Below, in pieces: positions 1 through 6,089 of a DNA stretch of 6,328 nt (position 1 is the stretch's first letter; each line of letters starts with the position of its first letter). Where the stretch lies: assembly GCA_020722405.1 (NCBI GenBank), contig DYKW01000106.1, forward strand, positions 1-6,328. The letters run 5' to 3'. The notes under the pieces are model-generated. The model saw only the letters and a program-made list of their open reading frames with translations, was not told the origin of the DNA and made no database searches. Both the position numbers and the translations under genes were made by a program. The DNA is from Anaerolinea thermophila. GTDB lineage: Bacteria; Chloroflexota; Anaerolineae; Anaerolineales; DRKV01.

Positions 1-85
1 ACCTGTGCAATTGGCCACTAAGAAACTTACCCGTTTCGTTCTGTTTTAGCACAGCTCCCATGCCCGGCCATCCCCGGCGGTGTGG

Positions 86-113
86 GTAGGGGCGAAAAAT
101 ATTTCGCCCCTAC
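86..113. repeat. Perfect 12-bp-arm palindrome
   Basis: GTAGGGGCGAAA (86-97) is followed by a 4-nt loop AATA and the exact complement TTTCGCCCCTAC (102-113). As RNA it would form a very stable hairpin. There is no U-tract after it and no gene ends just upstream, so I do not call it a terminator. Its form suits a dispersed palindromic repeat. Confidence 0.8.
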
Positions 114-142
114 GAGCCGGCCTGTTGCCCGTGAGCGAGTAA

Positions 143-161
143 GACAGGCTTTCAGCCTGTC
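143..161. repeat. Perfect 8-bp-arm hairpin
   Basis: GACAGGCT (143-150), loop TTC, AGCCTGTC (154-161). It is the second hairpin nested inside the 47-203 element, about 30 bp after the first. No U-tract follows, so a terminator role is not supported. Confidence 0.75.
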
Positions 162-203
162 ACCCGTGCCCGGTGTCCGGCGGCATGGGAGCCGCCTCTG
201 CTA

Positions 204-444
204 CAACAAGAAATTCATCTGTTTCTTTCGGTTTGAGCAACGCTAGGCATGCTGTGGCTTTACTCGCAGTGATATTTGGCTTCTAAACTGATCTTGCTCC
301 TGAAACGCTTGCGTATAGAGGGAAATCTCAACCGACAGATCGAAAATTCGATGGAGATGCAGAAAATGATTCAACACTCTGCATCATCTGTACGCATCTG
401 AATGATTTCGGCTATCCGGCGGTCTTGCCGGGCGCCAGTTAGGA
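204..444. other. Non-coding upstream region of the desulfurase operon
   Basis: I find no convincing coding sequence on either strand in this stretch. It holds an imperfect palindrome (ATCGAA 339-344, TTCGAT 347-352), a stem-loop with 8-bp arms (GATGCAGA 356-363, TCTGCATC 378-385, 14-nt loop), and a GC-rich inverted repeat CCGGC (416-420) with GCCGG (427-431) just upstream of the candidate -10 box. All lie upstream of the predicted transcription start, so if they matter they are more likely operator-type DNA elements than leader RNA structures. No recognisable regulator site was identified. Confidence 0.4.
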
Positions 445-457
445 TATAATCACTGGC
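445..457 (+). promoter_or_regulatory. Candidate -10 box for the operon, possible leaderless start
   Basis: A consensus TATAAT lies at 445-450 and is followed by seven bases (CACTGGC) before the ATG at 458. A start site 7 bp after the -10 would fall on the A of that ATG. No good -35 is seen: TTGCCG at 425-430 gives a spacing of only 14. There is no Shine-Dalgarno sequence before the ATG, which agrees with leaderless translation. The box is seen directly; its activity is inferred. Confidence 0.5.
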
Positions 458-1621
458 ATGAATGAAAAAGTTTACCTGGATTATGCCGCCACCACGCCGG
501 TGGATGTGCGTGTGCTGGCCGCCATGCAGCCTTATTTCAGTCAATTCTTCGGCAACCCTTCCTCAATACACACTTTTGGACAACAAGCCGAGGCGGCGGT
601 AGAACAGGCTCGTACCACCATTGCCCAGGCGCTGGGGGCACAGCCGCATGAGGTCATTTTCACGGCCTGCGGCAGCGAAAGCGATAACCTGGCGCTGCGC
701 GGTGCGGCCTTTGCAGCCCGGCAGCAATGCAAGGCCAATCACATACTCATCAGCCCGGTAGAACACCACGCCGTAAGCCGCACAGCCCGGCAACTGGCAG
801 ATGTCTTCGGCCTTGAAGTCGAGTATCTGCCGGTAGATGCTTTTGGGCGGGTGGCGCCGGAAAACGTGGCTGCGCGCCTGCGTTCAGATACCGCCCTGGT
901 TTCGGTGATGGCCGCGAACAACGAAATCGGTACGCTCAATCCCATTGCGGCCATTGGGGACTTGTGCCAGGCGCGAGGGGTTCCCTTCCACACCGATGCG
1001 GTACAATATGCCGCTCACCTACCCATCGACGTAGATGCGCTCAATGTGGATTTGCTTTCCCTGGGCGCACACAAGTTCTACGGCCCGAAGGGGATTGGGG
1101 CGTTGTACGTGCGCGCCGGCACCCCACTGCTCCCCATGCAAACCGGCGGCAGCCAGGAATACGACTTACGCGCCGGCACACAAAATGTCCCTTACATCGT
1201 GGGGATGGGCCGCGCCTTTGCCTTGGTGCAAGAAGAACACGCTCAGCGCACTGCGCAGTTACAGCCCCTGCGCGATTATCTCATCGAACAAGTACTCGAA
1301 CGCATCCCCGATGCCCGTCTGACAGGACACCCCACAGAGCGTCTGCCCAACCACGCCAGTTTTGTGTTGCGCGGCTTGGACGGGCATACTCTGCTGACAC
1401 TGCTGGATATGGCGGGATTTGCCTGCTCCTCGGGATCGGCCTGCAAGACGGGAAACCCGGAACCTTCAGAGGTGCTGCTGGCCCTGGGATTGTCACGCGA
1501 ATGGGCTCTCGGTTCCTTGCGCATCACCCTAGGCAAGGATACGCGCCCACAGGACATCGAACGCTTTATCGAAACGCTTCCTCCCCTGGTGGTGCGAGCA
1601 CGCCAACTCGCCACCAGGTGA
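458..1621 (+). CDS. Cysteine desulfurase, NifS/IscS type
   Basis: A 387-residue cytosolic PLP enzyme that converts cysteine to alanine and leaves a persulfide on its active-site cysteine. Visible family marks are the N-terminal YLDYAATTP (6-14), the cofactor-stacking His in VEHHAVS (His104), Asp180 and Gln183 in HTDAVQ, the PLP lysine in GAHKFYGPKG (Lys206), and the mobile catalytic loop SSGSACKTG with Cys329. The following EPSEVLLALGL and the SLRITLG stretch are typical of group I enzymes. Length is close to the IscS norm. A second cysteine, Cys323, precedes the loop (ACSSGSAC). No iscU, iscA or iscR is adjacent. Instead mnmA follows after 18 nt, so its main job is probably sulfur supply for tRNA 2-thiouridine, as with B. 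subtilis YrvO. Either iscS or nifS could be used as a label; the sequence does not decide. The start matches the family N terminus and lies 7 nt after a TATAAT box. Confidence 0.95.
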   Translation: MNEKVYLDYAATTPVDVRVLAAMQPYFSQFFGNPSSIHTFGQQAEAAVEQARTTIAQALGAQPHEVIFTACGSESDNLALRGAAFAARQQCKANHILISPVEHHAVSRTARQLADVFGLEVEYLPVDAFGRVAPENVAARLRSDTALVSVMAANNEIGTLNPIAAIGDLCQARGVPFHTDAVQYAAHLPIDVDALNVDLLSLGAHKFYGPKGIGALYVRAGTPLLPMQTGGSQEYDLRAGTQNVPYIVGMGRAFALVQEEHAQRTAQLQPLRDYLIEQVLERIPDARLTGHPTERLPNHASFVLRGLDGHTLLTLLDMAGFACSSGSACKTGNPEPSEVLLALGLSREWALGSLRITLGKDTRPQDIERFIETLPPLVVRARQLATR

Positions 1622-1639
1622 AATTACCGGTACCAATAA

Positions 1640-2722
1640 ATGACTTCTCCTACCGTTGTTGTCGCCATGTCCGGCGGCGTGGATAGTTCCGTCAGTGTGG
1701 CTTTGCTCAAAGAACAAGGGTATCGCGTCATTGGCATGATGTTGCGCTTGTGGAGCGAAACGGGCAAGGAAAACGAAAACCGTTGCTGTACGGTTGATGC
1801 CATGAACACCGCGCGTTACATCGCCGGGCAATTGGATATTCCCTTTTACGCCATAGATGCCCGCCAGACATTCTATGAGCGCATCGTTGTGCGCACCTTT
1901 ATCGATGGCTATGCGCAAGGCGTGACTCCCAACCCCTGCCTGCAATGCAACCGGCACATCCGTTTTGGGCTGCTGTTGCAACATGCCCTGGCGCTGGGCG
2001 CCGACTACCTGGCCACCGGTCACTACGCCCGTCTGGAACACGCATCTGATGGGAAAGTACGCTTGTTGCGCGGCCTGGACGACCATAAAGACCAGTCCTA
2101 CGTGCTGCACGTTCTGAATCAAGAGCAGTTGCAACATGCCCTTTTTCCGGTGGGCGGTATCTCCAAAAGCGAGGTGCGCGCGCTGGCACAGCGCTTCAAC
2201 CTGCCGGTAGCCCGCCGCCCCGATAGCCAGGATTTGTGTTTTCTGGCCGGTGACGATTATCGCAATTTTTTGCAGCGCCACGCACCACACGTAAGCGTTC
2301 CCGGACCAATCGTCAATATTCATGGCGAAGTGCTCGGGGAACACAGCGGACTGCCGCATTACACCATTGGTCAACGCAAGGGATTGGGCATTGCCGCCCC
2401 GCAAGCGCTCTACGTACTGGCCAAAGACCCTGCCCGCAATGCGCTCATCGTTGGCTATCGTGAGGCGTTGGGGCGCACTGCCCTGCTGGCCGAAAACGTC
2501 AACTGGATTGCCGGACAAGCCCCCTCCGCACCACGCCGCGCGCTGGTGAAAATCCGTTACAAGGCGCGTGATGCCTGGGGGACGGTTACCCCCCTGGAAG
2601 GGAATCGTGTGCATGTACGTTTCGACGAACCATTGCGCGACATCACCCCAGGTCAGGCAGCAGTGTTTTACGAAGGCGAGGTCTGCCTGGGCGGCGGCAT
2701 TATCACAAAAAGTGATGCGTGA
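1640..2722 (+). CDS. mnmA: tRNA-specific 2-thiouridylase MnmA
   Basis: A 360-residue cytosolic enzyme that adenylates U34 of tRNA-Lys, -Glu and -Gln and inserts sulfur to give s2U34, needed for accurate decoding. The N-terminal PP-loop ATPase motif is SGGVDSS (residues 11-17). The two catalytic cysteines are both present: Cys100 in NPCLQCNRHIRFG and Cys200 in DSQDLCFL. The stretches GHYAR, DHKDQSYVL and HYTIGQRKGLG are family signatures, and the C-terminal part has the usual beta-barrel domain ending in GQAAVFYEGEVCLGGGII. Length is normal (E. coli about 368). It follows the cysteine desulfurase gene by 18 nt, its direct sulfur donor. No Shine-Dalgarno is visible before the ATG (upstream bases ACCGGTACCAATAA), but the start fits the family. 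Confidence 0.97.
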   Translation: MTSPTVVVAMSGGVDSSVSVALLKEQGYRVIGMMLRLWSETGKENENRCCTVDAMNTARYIAGQLDIPFYAIDARQTFYERIVVRTFIDGYAQGVTPNPCLQCNRHIRFGLLLQHALALGADYLATGHYARLEHASDGKVRLLRGLDDHKDQSYVLHVLNQEQLQHALFPVGGISKSEVRALAQRFNLPVARRPDSQDLCFLAGDDYRNFLQRHAPHVSVPGPIVNIHGEVLGEHSGLPHYTIGQRKGLGIAAPQALYVLAKDPARNALIVGYREALGRTALLAENVNWIAGQAPSAPRRALVKIRYKARDAWGTVTPLEGNRVHVRFDEPLRDITPGQAAVFYEGEVCLGGGIITKSDA

Positions 2723-2730
2723 GGCTTCTT

Positions 2731-2991
2731 ATGACACTGCCTGCTTTTCTCTTTTTTTCCCTGGTAGGTATCCTGTACGGCACGCTCTTTCATTTGTGGC
2801 GCGGCGGAAATGCCGGTCGGTTGTTGCTATACGTTCTCTTGGGATGGAGCGGCTTCTGGGTTGGGCATTTCCTGGGAGGCTATCTGAGGTGGATGTTTTG
2901 GCACTTTGGCGCGGTTAATTTTGGCATGGCAACCCTTGTCAGTCTGGTATTCCTTGCCCTGGGGTACTGGCTAGGGAAAGAACAAACTTAG
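2731..2991 (+). CDS. Small membrane protein of unknown function
   Basis: An 86-residue hydrophobic protein that I do not recognise. It has three likely membrane helices at about residues 2-21, 30-50 and 60-81. The connecting segments hold RGGNAGR and a GG-Y-R stretch, and the end is short and polar (GKEQT). There are no cysteines and no enzymatic motif. I chose ATG 2731 because GAGG (2721-2724) sits 6 nt upstream. A GTG at 2719 overlapping the mnmA stop would add four residues (MRLL). The 8-nt gap from mnmA and 16-nt gap to trmI place it in the operon. Glycines within the helices recall small integral-membrane families of the transglycosylase-associated (GlsB/YeaQ) sort, but the resemblance is too weak to name it. 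Confidence 0.75.
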   Translation: MTLPAFLFFSLVGILYGTLFHLWRGGNAGRLLLYVLLGWSGFWVGHFLGGYLRWMFWHFGAVNFGMATLVSLVFLALGYWLGKEQT

Positions 2992-3007
2992 GGAATTCAG
3001 GATTTTT

Positions 3008-3811
3008 ATGATTGAAAACGGTGAATTGGTACAGTTAATGAGTAAACGCGGCGACAGTTACATTTTCCGTTTGACGCCTGGGGAAACGTTGAACACCCAT
3101 CGCGGGGTTATTCGCCACGATGATTTGTTGACACAATCTTTTGGGACATACGTCGAATCGCACCTGGGCAACGAATTCCTACTCGTTAAGCCCAGTTTGC
3201 ACGACATTCTACTGAATACGCGCCGCAACACGACCATCATGTACCCCAAGGACATCGGCTTTCTGTTGTTGAACATGAATATCGGTTACGGACAGCATGT
3301 CGTGGAGGCCGGTACCGGCTCCGGCGCGTTGACCACCGCGCTGGCATGGGCTGTTGGCCCCCACGGGCACGTGACCACTTATGAAGTGCGTCAATCAATG
3401 CAAGATTTGGCGCGCAAAAATCTAGCCCACTTGGGATTGGAAACGCGCGTAACTTTCAAATTAGGTGATATTGGCGAGGGCATCGAAGAACGTGATGTGG
3501 ACGCGTTCTTCCTGGACGTGCGTACACCAGAGGCATATATTCCCATCGTGCGACAGGCGCTCAAACCAGGCGGATTTTTCGGCAGTTTGGTACCAACAAC
3601 GAACCAGGTGAGCGACTTGCTGTATGCACTGAATGAACACAATTTCGCATTCGCTACCGTGTGCGAGGTGCTATTGCGTTACTACAAACCCGCCCCAGGC
3701 CGCCTGCGGCCCCATGACCGCATGGTTGCGCATACCGGTTTTTTGATTTTTGCCCGTCCTATACTTGCCCCCGTCAACCCGTCACCCAACGACGACATGG
3801 AGAAATCCTAA
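3008..3811 (+). CDS. trmI: tRNA (adenine-58-N1)-methyltransferase, TrmI/Gcd14 family
   Basis: A 267-residue SAM-dependent enzyme that methylates N1 of A58 in the T loop of tRNA; bacterial TrmI acts as a homotetramer. The N-terminal small beta domain (about 1-80, GDSYIFRLTPGETLNTHRGVIRHDDL) is the family's tRNA-contacting part. It is followed by YPKDIGFLLLNMNIGYGQHV and SAM motif I, EAGTGSGALT (100-109), with YEVR as the acidic motif II. The catalytic-site aspartate is Asp170 in FLDVRTPEAY, where many homologues have a proline-tryptophan pair; here it is Pro-Glu. LKPGGFFGSLVPTTNQV and the C-terminal RPHDRMVAHTGFLIFARP are strong family signatures. AGGA (2999-3002) lies 5 nt before the ATG. The stop is 1 nt before the Nudix start, so the two are probably coupled. 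Length is typical. Confidence 0.93.
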   Translation: MIENGELVQLMSKRGDSYIFRLTPGETLNTHRGVIRHDDLLTQSFGTYVESHLGNEFLLVKPSLHDILLNTRRNTTIMYPKDIGFLLLNMNIGYGQHVVEAGTGSGALTTALAWAVGPHGHVTTYEVRQSMQDLARKNLAHLGLETRVTFKLGDIGEGIEERDVDAFFLDVRTPEAYIPIVRQALKPGGFFGSLVPTTNQVSDLLYALNEHNFAFATVCEVLLRYYKPAPGRLRPHDRMVAHTGFLIFARPILAPVNPSPNDDMEKS

Positions 3812-3812
3812 C

Positions 3813-4421
3813 ATGACATTTGCATACAACGTCACAGCAGACACCATCCGCCAAAGGCTAGTCTCTGCCCCGCAAAGCGGGGAAATCAACCCTTATCCAA
3901 CCGATATTTTACACCGGCCAATGCGCCCGGCCGCCGTGTTGGTTCCGCTTTTTTGGCAAAACCACCAGTGGCAGGTGTTATACATTCGCCGCGCAGCCGT
4001 CGATGGATATCTACACAGCGGACAGGTAGCCTTCCCCGGCGGCGGACAGGATCCCCAAGACCTTTCGCCTGAGGATACCGCTCTGAGGGAAGCCCAAGAG
4101 GAAATCGGGCTGCCCCCCCAACAGGCTCGCATTTTAGGACGTTTGCCACTCTTCCGTACTATCAGCAATTACGTGGTAACGCCGGTGGTCGCTCAGGTTG
4201 ACTGGCCCTTCCCGTTACGGTTATCGCACACCGAGGTCAGCCGCGTTTTCCACGTGCCCTTACAATGGCTGGCCGATCCAGCCCACCAGCAAGTGCGCGA
4301 GAGCAGTTTTGCAAACGGCATGACCATTCCGCTTATTTATTTCGAGCCTTACGATGGAGAAGTTATCTGGGGGGCGACGGCACGCATCACCGAAACGTTG
4401 CTCAAGGCGCTGAGATTATGA
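3813..4421 (+). CDS. Nudix hydrolase, CoA pyrophosphatase-like
   Basis: A 202-residue enzyme probably hydrolysing a nucleoside-diphosphate-linked substrate. The segment SGQVAFPGGGQDPQD (69-83) running into TALREAQEEIGL (89-100) is the UPF0035 signature combined with the Nudix helix; Glu93, Glu96 and Glu97 are the metal ligands. That pairing is characteristic of CoA pyrophosphatases (E. coli NudL, yeast Pcd1), which cut CoA or oxidised CoA into 4'-phosphopantetheine and adenosine 3',5'-bisphosphate. The later ISNYVVTPVVAQV and the C-terminal IWGATARITETLL also fit. Substrate is inferred from family only. I chose ATG 3813, one base after the trmI stop, with GGAG at 3799-3802. An earlier in-frame start at 3750 would overlap trmI and add 21 residues without family support. 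It is the last gene of the operon. Confidence 0.88.
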   Translation: MTFAYNVTADTIRQRLVSAPQSGEINPYPTDILHRPMRPAAVLVPLFWQNHQWQVLYIRRAAVDGYLHSGQVAFPGGGQDPQDLSPEDTALREAQEEIGLPPQQARILGRLPLFRTISNYVVTPVVAQVDWPFPLRLSHTEVSRVFHVPLQWLADPAHQQVRESSFANGMTIPLIYFEPYDGEVIWGATARITETLLKALRL

Positions 4422-4714
4422 GCGGGGCGATATTTTGAGTTCCTGAGGGGCCCGCGTATCATCCATCCCAGGGCGATCAGTTGTTCCCGCGACGCGTCAG
4501 CGGTAGCCCAATCTTTGGCCTGACGCGCTTGCCGGCGACGCTCCACCAGGGCCAGGATTTCTTCGGGAATCGTGACCACCTGTGGGGGCGTTTGTTTCAA
4601 CGGATTTTCCTCGAGGGCCTGCTGCCAAACCTCGGGATGCAATCCCTCTTCGGGGACTGTAGAGAAGCCACAGGCAATCCCAGAGATTTGGGTTGTGGGG
4701 TTGTCAATCGTCAA
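4416..4714 (-). pseudogene. Frameshifted C-terminal fragment of cysteinyl-tRNA synthetase
   Basis: Read on the minus strand, the segment IPEEILALVERRRQARQ, followed by AKDWATADASREQLIALGW, matches the C-terminal tRNA-contacting tail of CysS, where IPEEVLxLVExR, AKDWxxADxLRDxL and GW are usual, followed by xxDTPQG. The open frame then drifts to RGPLRNSKY and runs 73 nt antisense into the Nudix gene. Shifting frame right after GW gives DTRAPQELK and a TAA at 4418-4416, which overlaps the convergent Nudix stop by 6 nt, as a normal gene end would. The only early start is TTG at 4714, directly after a TGA, with no Shine-Dalgarno. The catalytic HIGH and KMSKS domains are absent, and upstream is the selC promoter, so no full gene fits here. 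It could instead be a small stand-alone CysS_C-type protein, or a sequencing error may have caused the shift. Confidence 0.6.
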
Positions 4715-4732
4715 TCACGGATGCGGTATAAT
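4701..4732 (+). promoter_or_regulatory. Promoter for tRNA-Sec
   Basis: A perfect -10 TATAAT is at 4727-4732, giving a start near 4739 and a leader of about 15 nt before the tRNA at 4754. The best -35-like hexamer is TTGTCA at 4701-4706, with a long 20-bp spacing. GTCAAT occurs twice in this -35 region (4703-4708 and 4710-4715), 7 bp apart. The -10 is convincing; the -35 is weak. Confidence 0.6.
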
Positions 4733-4753
4733 TTGGTCTCGACACTAATCCAG

Positions 4754-4847
4754 GGGAGTGGATGGGTCCCGGTGGGCTCCCCGGTCTTCAAAACCGGTGG
4801 CGGGTCGCGTTGCGAGCCGCGGTGGGTTCGACTCCCATGCACTCCCG
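4754..4847 (+). tRNA. selC: tRNA-Sec (anticodon TCA)
   Basis: A 94-nt selenocysteine tRNA that decodes UGA. The anticodon stem CCGGT/ACCGG (4781-4785, 4793-4797) closes the loop CTTCAAA with anticodon TCA at 4788-4790. The variable arm is very long, 9 positions per side (4800-4808 with 4812-4820) with one G-G mismatch. The T arm GTGGG/CCCAT encloses TTCGACT. The acceptor pairs GGGAGTG with CACTCCC (7 bp); the eighth pair expected for tRNA-Sec is G4761 facing G4839. The D arm (4764-4770 with 4774-4780) has one T-C mismatch. The discriminator is G4847, and CCA is not encoded (CTA follows). The long variable arm, UCA anticodon and extended D stem identify it as Sec rather than Ser. Function requires SelA, SelB and SelD encoded elsewhere. 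Confidence 0.92.
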
Positions 4848-4865
4848 CTACCTTCCTAAAAATTT

Positions 4866-6089
4866 ATGAATTCACCTCACGCTTCATCACCAATGCTTGA
4901 ACTGGATACGCTGCTGACAAGTCAGGTGCAGCGCGTCTTCGTTATCGAAGACATCACCTGGGGAACAGAGACATCCTATCTTGTACGCTATCATGGCCGC
5001 CTGAACATGGATTCAGCAGCGGCCTACGATATGCTTGCCGAGGCACTCCGTCCTTACGATGTTACACCGCTATTTCGTATGGATGATGGGCAGCAAACGA
5101 TCATCCTGATGCGGGGTGCGGTGCAACCGCGCGCTTCTAATCCATGGGTGAACATTGTGATGTTCTTGCTCACCGTGTTGAGCGTGTTGCTTGCCGGCGG
5201 GCTATACGGTTACCAGGGTGAGGTGCCGGCGGACGGCCTGTGGCAGGGCACATTCATTTGGGGGTTGTTGCGTGCCGGACTACCGTTTGCCGTGAGTATG
5301 TTGGCTATCCTCCTGGCACACGAATTTGGGCATTATCTGGCCGGACGTCATCATAAAACCGCCGTCACCCTGCCCTACTTTATCCCTTTCCCATTCAGTC
5401 CCTTTGGCACGATGGGGGCTTTCATCCAAATGAAGGAGCCGCCTAAAAACCGGCGTATCTTGCTGGATATTGGCCTCGCCGGACCGCTGGCCGGTCTGGT
5501 GGTAGCCATACCGGTATTGTTCATCGGGCTACGGTTCTCTACCCTGGACACCTTACCGCGCTTGCTAATGCCCGGGAGCGTGCTCAGTTTGGAAGGCAAT
5601 TCGTTACTTTATCTTTTAGCAAAATTTGTCACCTTTGGAAAGTTACTCCCTGCGCCACATAGTTACGGTGGCCTTTCGCCTATCGCCTATTGGCTACGCT
5701 ATTTCTTTACCGGTCAACCACTCCCTTTGGGAGGCCAAGACGTGCTACTCCACCCGGTGGCCTGGGCCGGCTGGGCCGGATTGTTGGTGACCGCGCTTAA
5801 CCTGATTCCGGCGGGGCAATTAGACGGTGGACACGCGCTTTACGTGCTGCTAGGAAAAAGCGTTGACCGCTTGCGCCCGTTCATTTTGGTCGTGCTGTTT
5901 GCCCTGGGTTGGATATGGAGCGGCTGGTGGTTGTGGGCCTTCTTAATTTTTGTGTTTGGTGGCGCTCACGCCGAACCGTTGGACCAAATTACCCCTTTAG
6001 ACAACCGTCGACGCGCACTAGCCGTACTGGGATTGCTCGTATTCGTGCTGGTGTTTACTCCCGTCCCTATGATTGTTCTGGGGGGCTAA
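4866..6089 (+). CDS. Site-2 protease family (M50) intramembrane zinc metalloprotease, EGY-like
   Basis: A 407-residue membrane protease that should cleave substrates within the lipid bilayer. Residues 1-90 form a soluble N-terminal domain (about LLTSQVQRVFVIEDI to QQTIILMRG). Several membrane segments follow, near 93-113, 130-155, 195-217, 295-315, 336-365 and 383-405. Zinc ligands are His152 and His156 with catalytic Glu153 in LLAHEFGHYLAG. The third ligand is Asp320 in NLIPAGQLDGGH, the second M50 motif. GTMGAFIQMK (181-190) and DIGLAGPLAG (201-210) resemble the plant and cyanobacterial EGY branch. No PDZ domain is seen. Substrate is unknown, and no sigma/anti-sigma pair is adjacent. ATG 4866 has no Shine-Dalgarno; Met10 (4893) is an alternative start. 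The gene follows selC by 18 nt and may share its promoter. Confidence 0.9.
   Translation: MNSPHASSPMLELDTLLTSQVQRVFVIEDITWGTETSYLVRYHGRLNMDSAAAYDMLAEALRPYDVTPLFRMDDGQQTIILMRGAVQPRASNPWVNIVMFLLTVLSVLLAGGLYGYQGEVPADGLWQGTFIWGLLRAGLPFAVSMLAILLAHEFGHYLAGRHHKTAVTLPYFIPFPFSPFGTMGAFIQMKEPPKNRRILLDIGLAGPLAGLVVAIPVLFIGLRFSTLDTLPRLLMPGSVLSLEGNSLLYLLAKFVTFGKLLPAPHSYGGLSPIAYWLRYFFTGQPLPLGGQDVLLHPVAWAGWAGLLVTALNLIPAGQLDGGHALYVLLGKSVDRLRPFILVVLFALGWIWSGWWLWAFLIFVFGGAHAEPLDQITPLDNRRRALAVLGLLVFVLVFTPVPMIVLGG

Larger units (their letters stand above)
47..203. repeat. Composite inverted-repeat element with nested hairpins
   Basis: The outer arms are GCTCCCATGCC (54-64) and its exact complement GGCATGGGAGC (182-192). 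With one mismatch and a 4-nt insertion the match extends outward to TAGCA at 47-51 and TGCTA at 199-203. Inside lie two separate perfect hairpins, listed on their own. The whole is non-coding and about 157 bp long. This resembles REP/BIME-type or MITE-like intergenic repeats, but only one copy is present in the window, so its repeat status is inferred. No transposase is nearby. Confidence 0.6.

Noticed and set aside
86..113. Palindrome as a transcription terminator of a gene left of the window
   Set aside because: No T-tract follows either arm, and no coding sequence ends near it within 1-85; a dispersed repeat explains it better.
1619..1639. TGA stop of the desulfurase as a possible selenocysteine codon, given the nearby selC
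   Set aside because: Read-through gives only five residues after the UGA (NYRYQ) before a TAA. There is no Cys-x-x-Sec-type motif or SECIS-like hairpin, and the family ends normally here. The TGA stops of mnmA and the Nudix gene also lack Sec context.
964..1686. 240-residue + strand frame overlapping the desulfurase and the mnmA start
   Set aside because: It is rich in Arg, Pro and His and lacks family features, and the desulfurase frame covering it is unambiguous.
1529..2614. 361-residue open frame on the minus strand opposite mnmA
   Set aside because: It is a long antisense shadow of a well-supported mnmA with intact catalytic motifs, a common effect in GC-rich coding DNA; it shows no family motif.
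4832..4840. CTCCCATGC in the selC T arm also occurs at 55-63, suggesting an attachment-site duplication from integration at selC
   Set aside because: A 9-nt match is expected by chance in a window this size, and no integrase or island-like genes lie between the copies; the intervening genes are housekeeping.
4481..4900. 139-residue open frame on the + strand running through the tRNA-Sec gene
   Set aside because: It runs antisense to the CysS-like fragment and across the whole tRNA; the protein has no recognisable family and its composition is that of a shadow frame.
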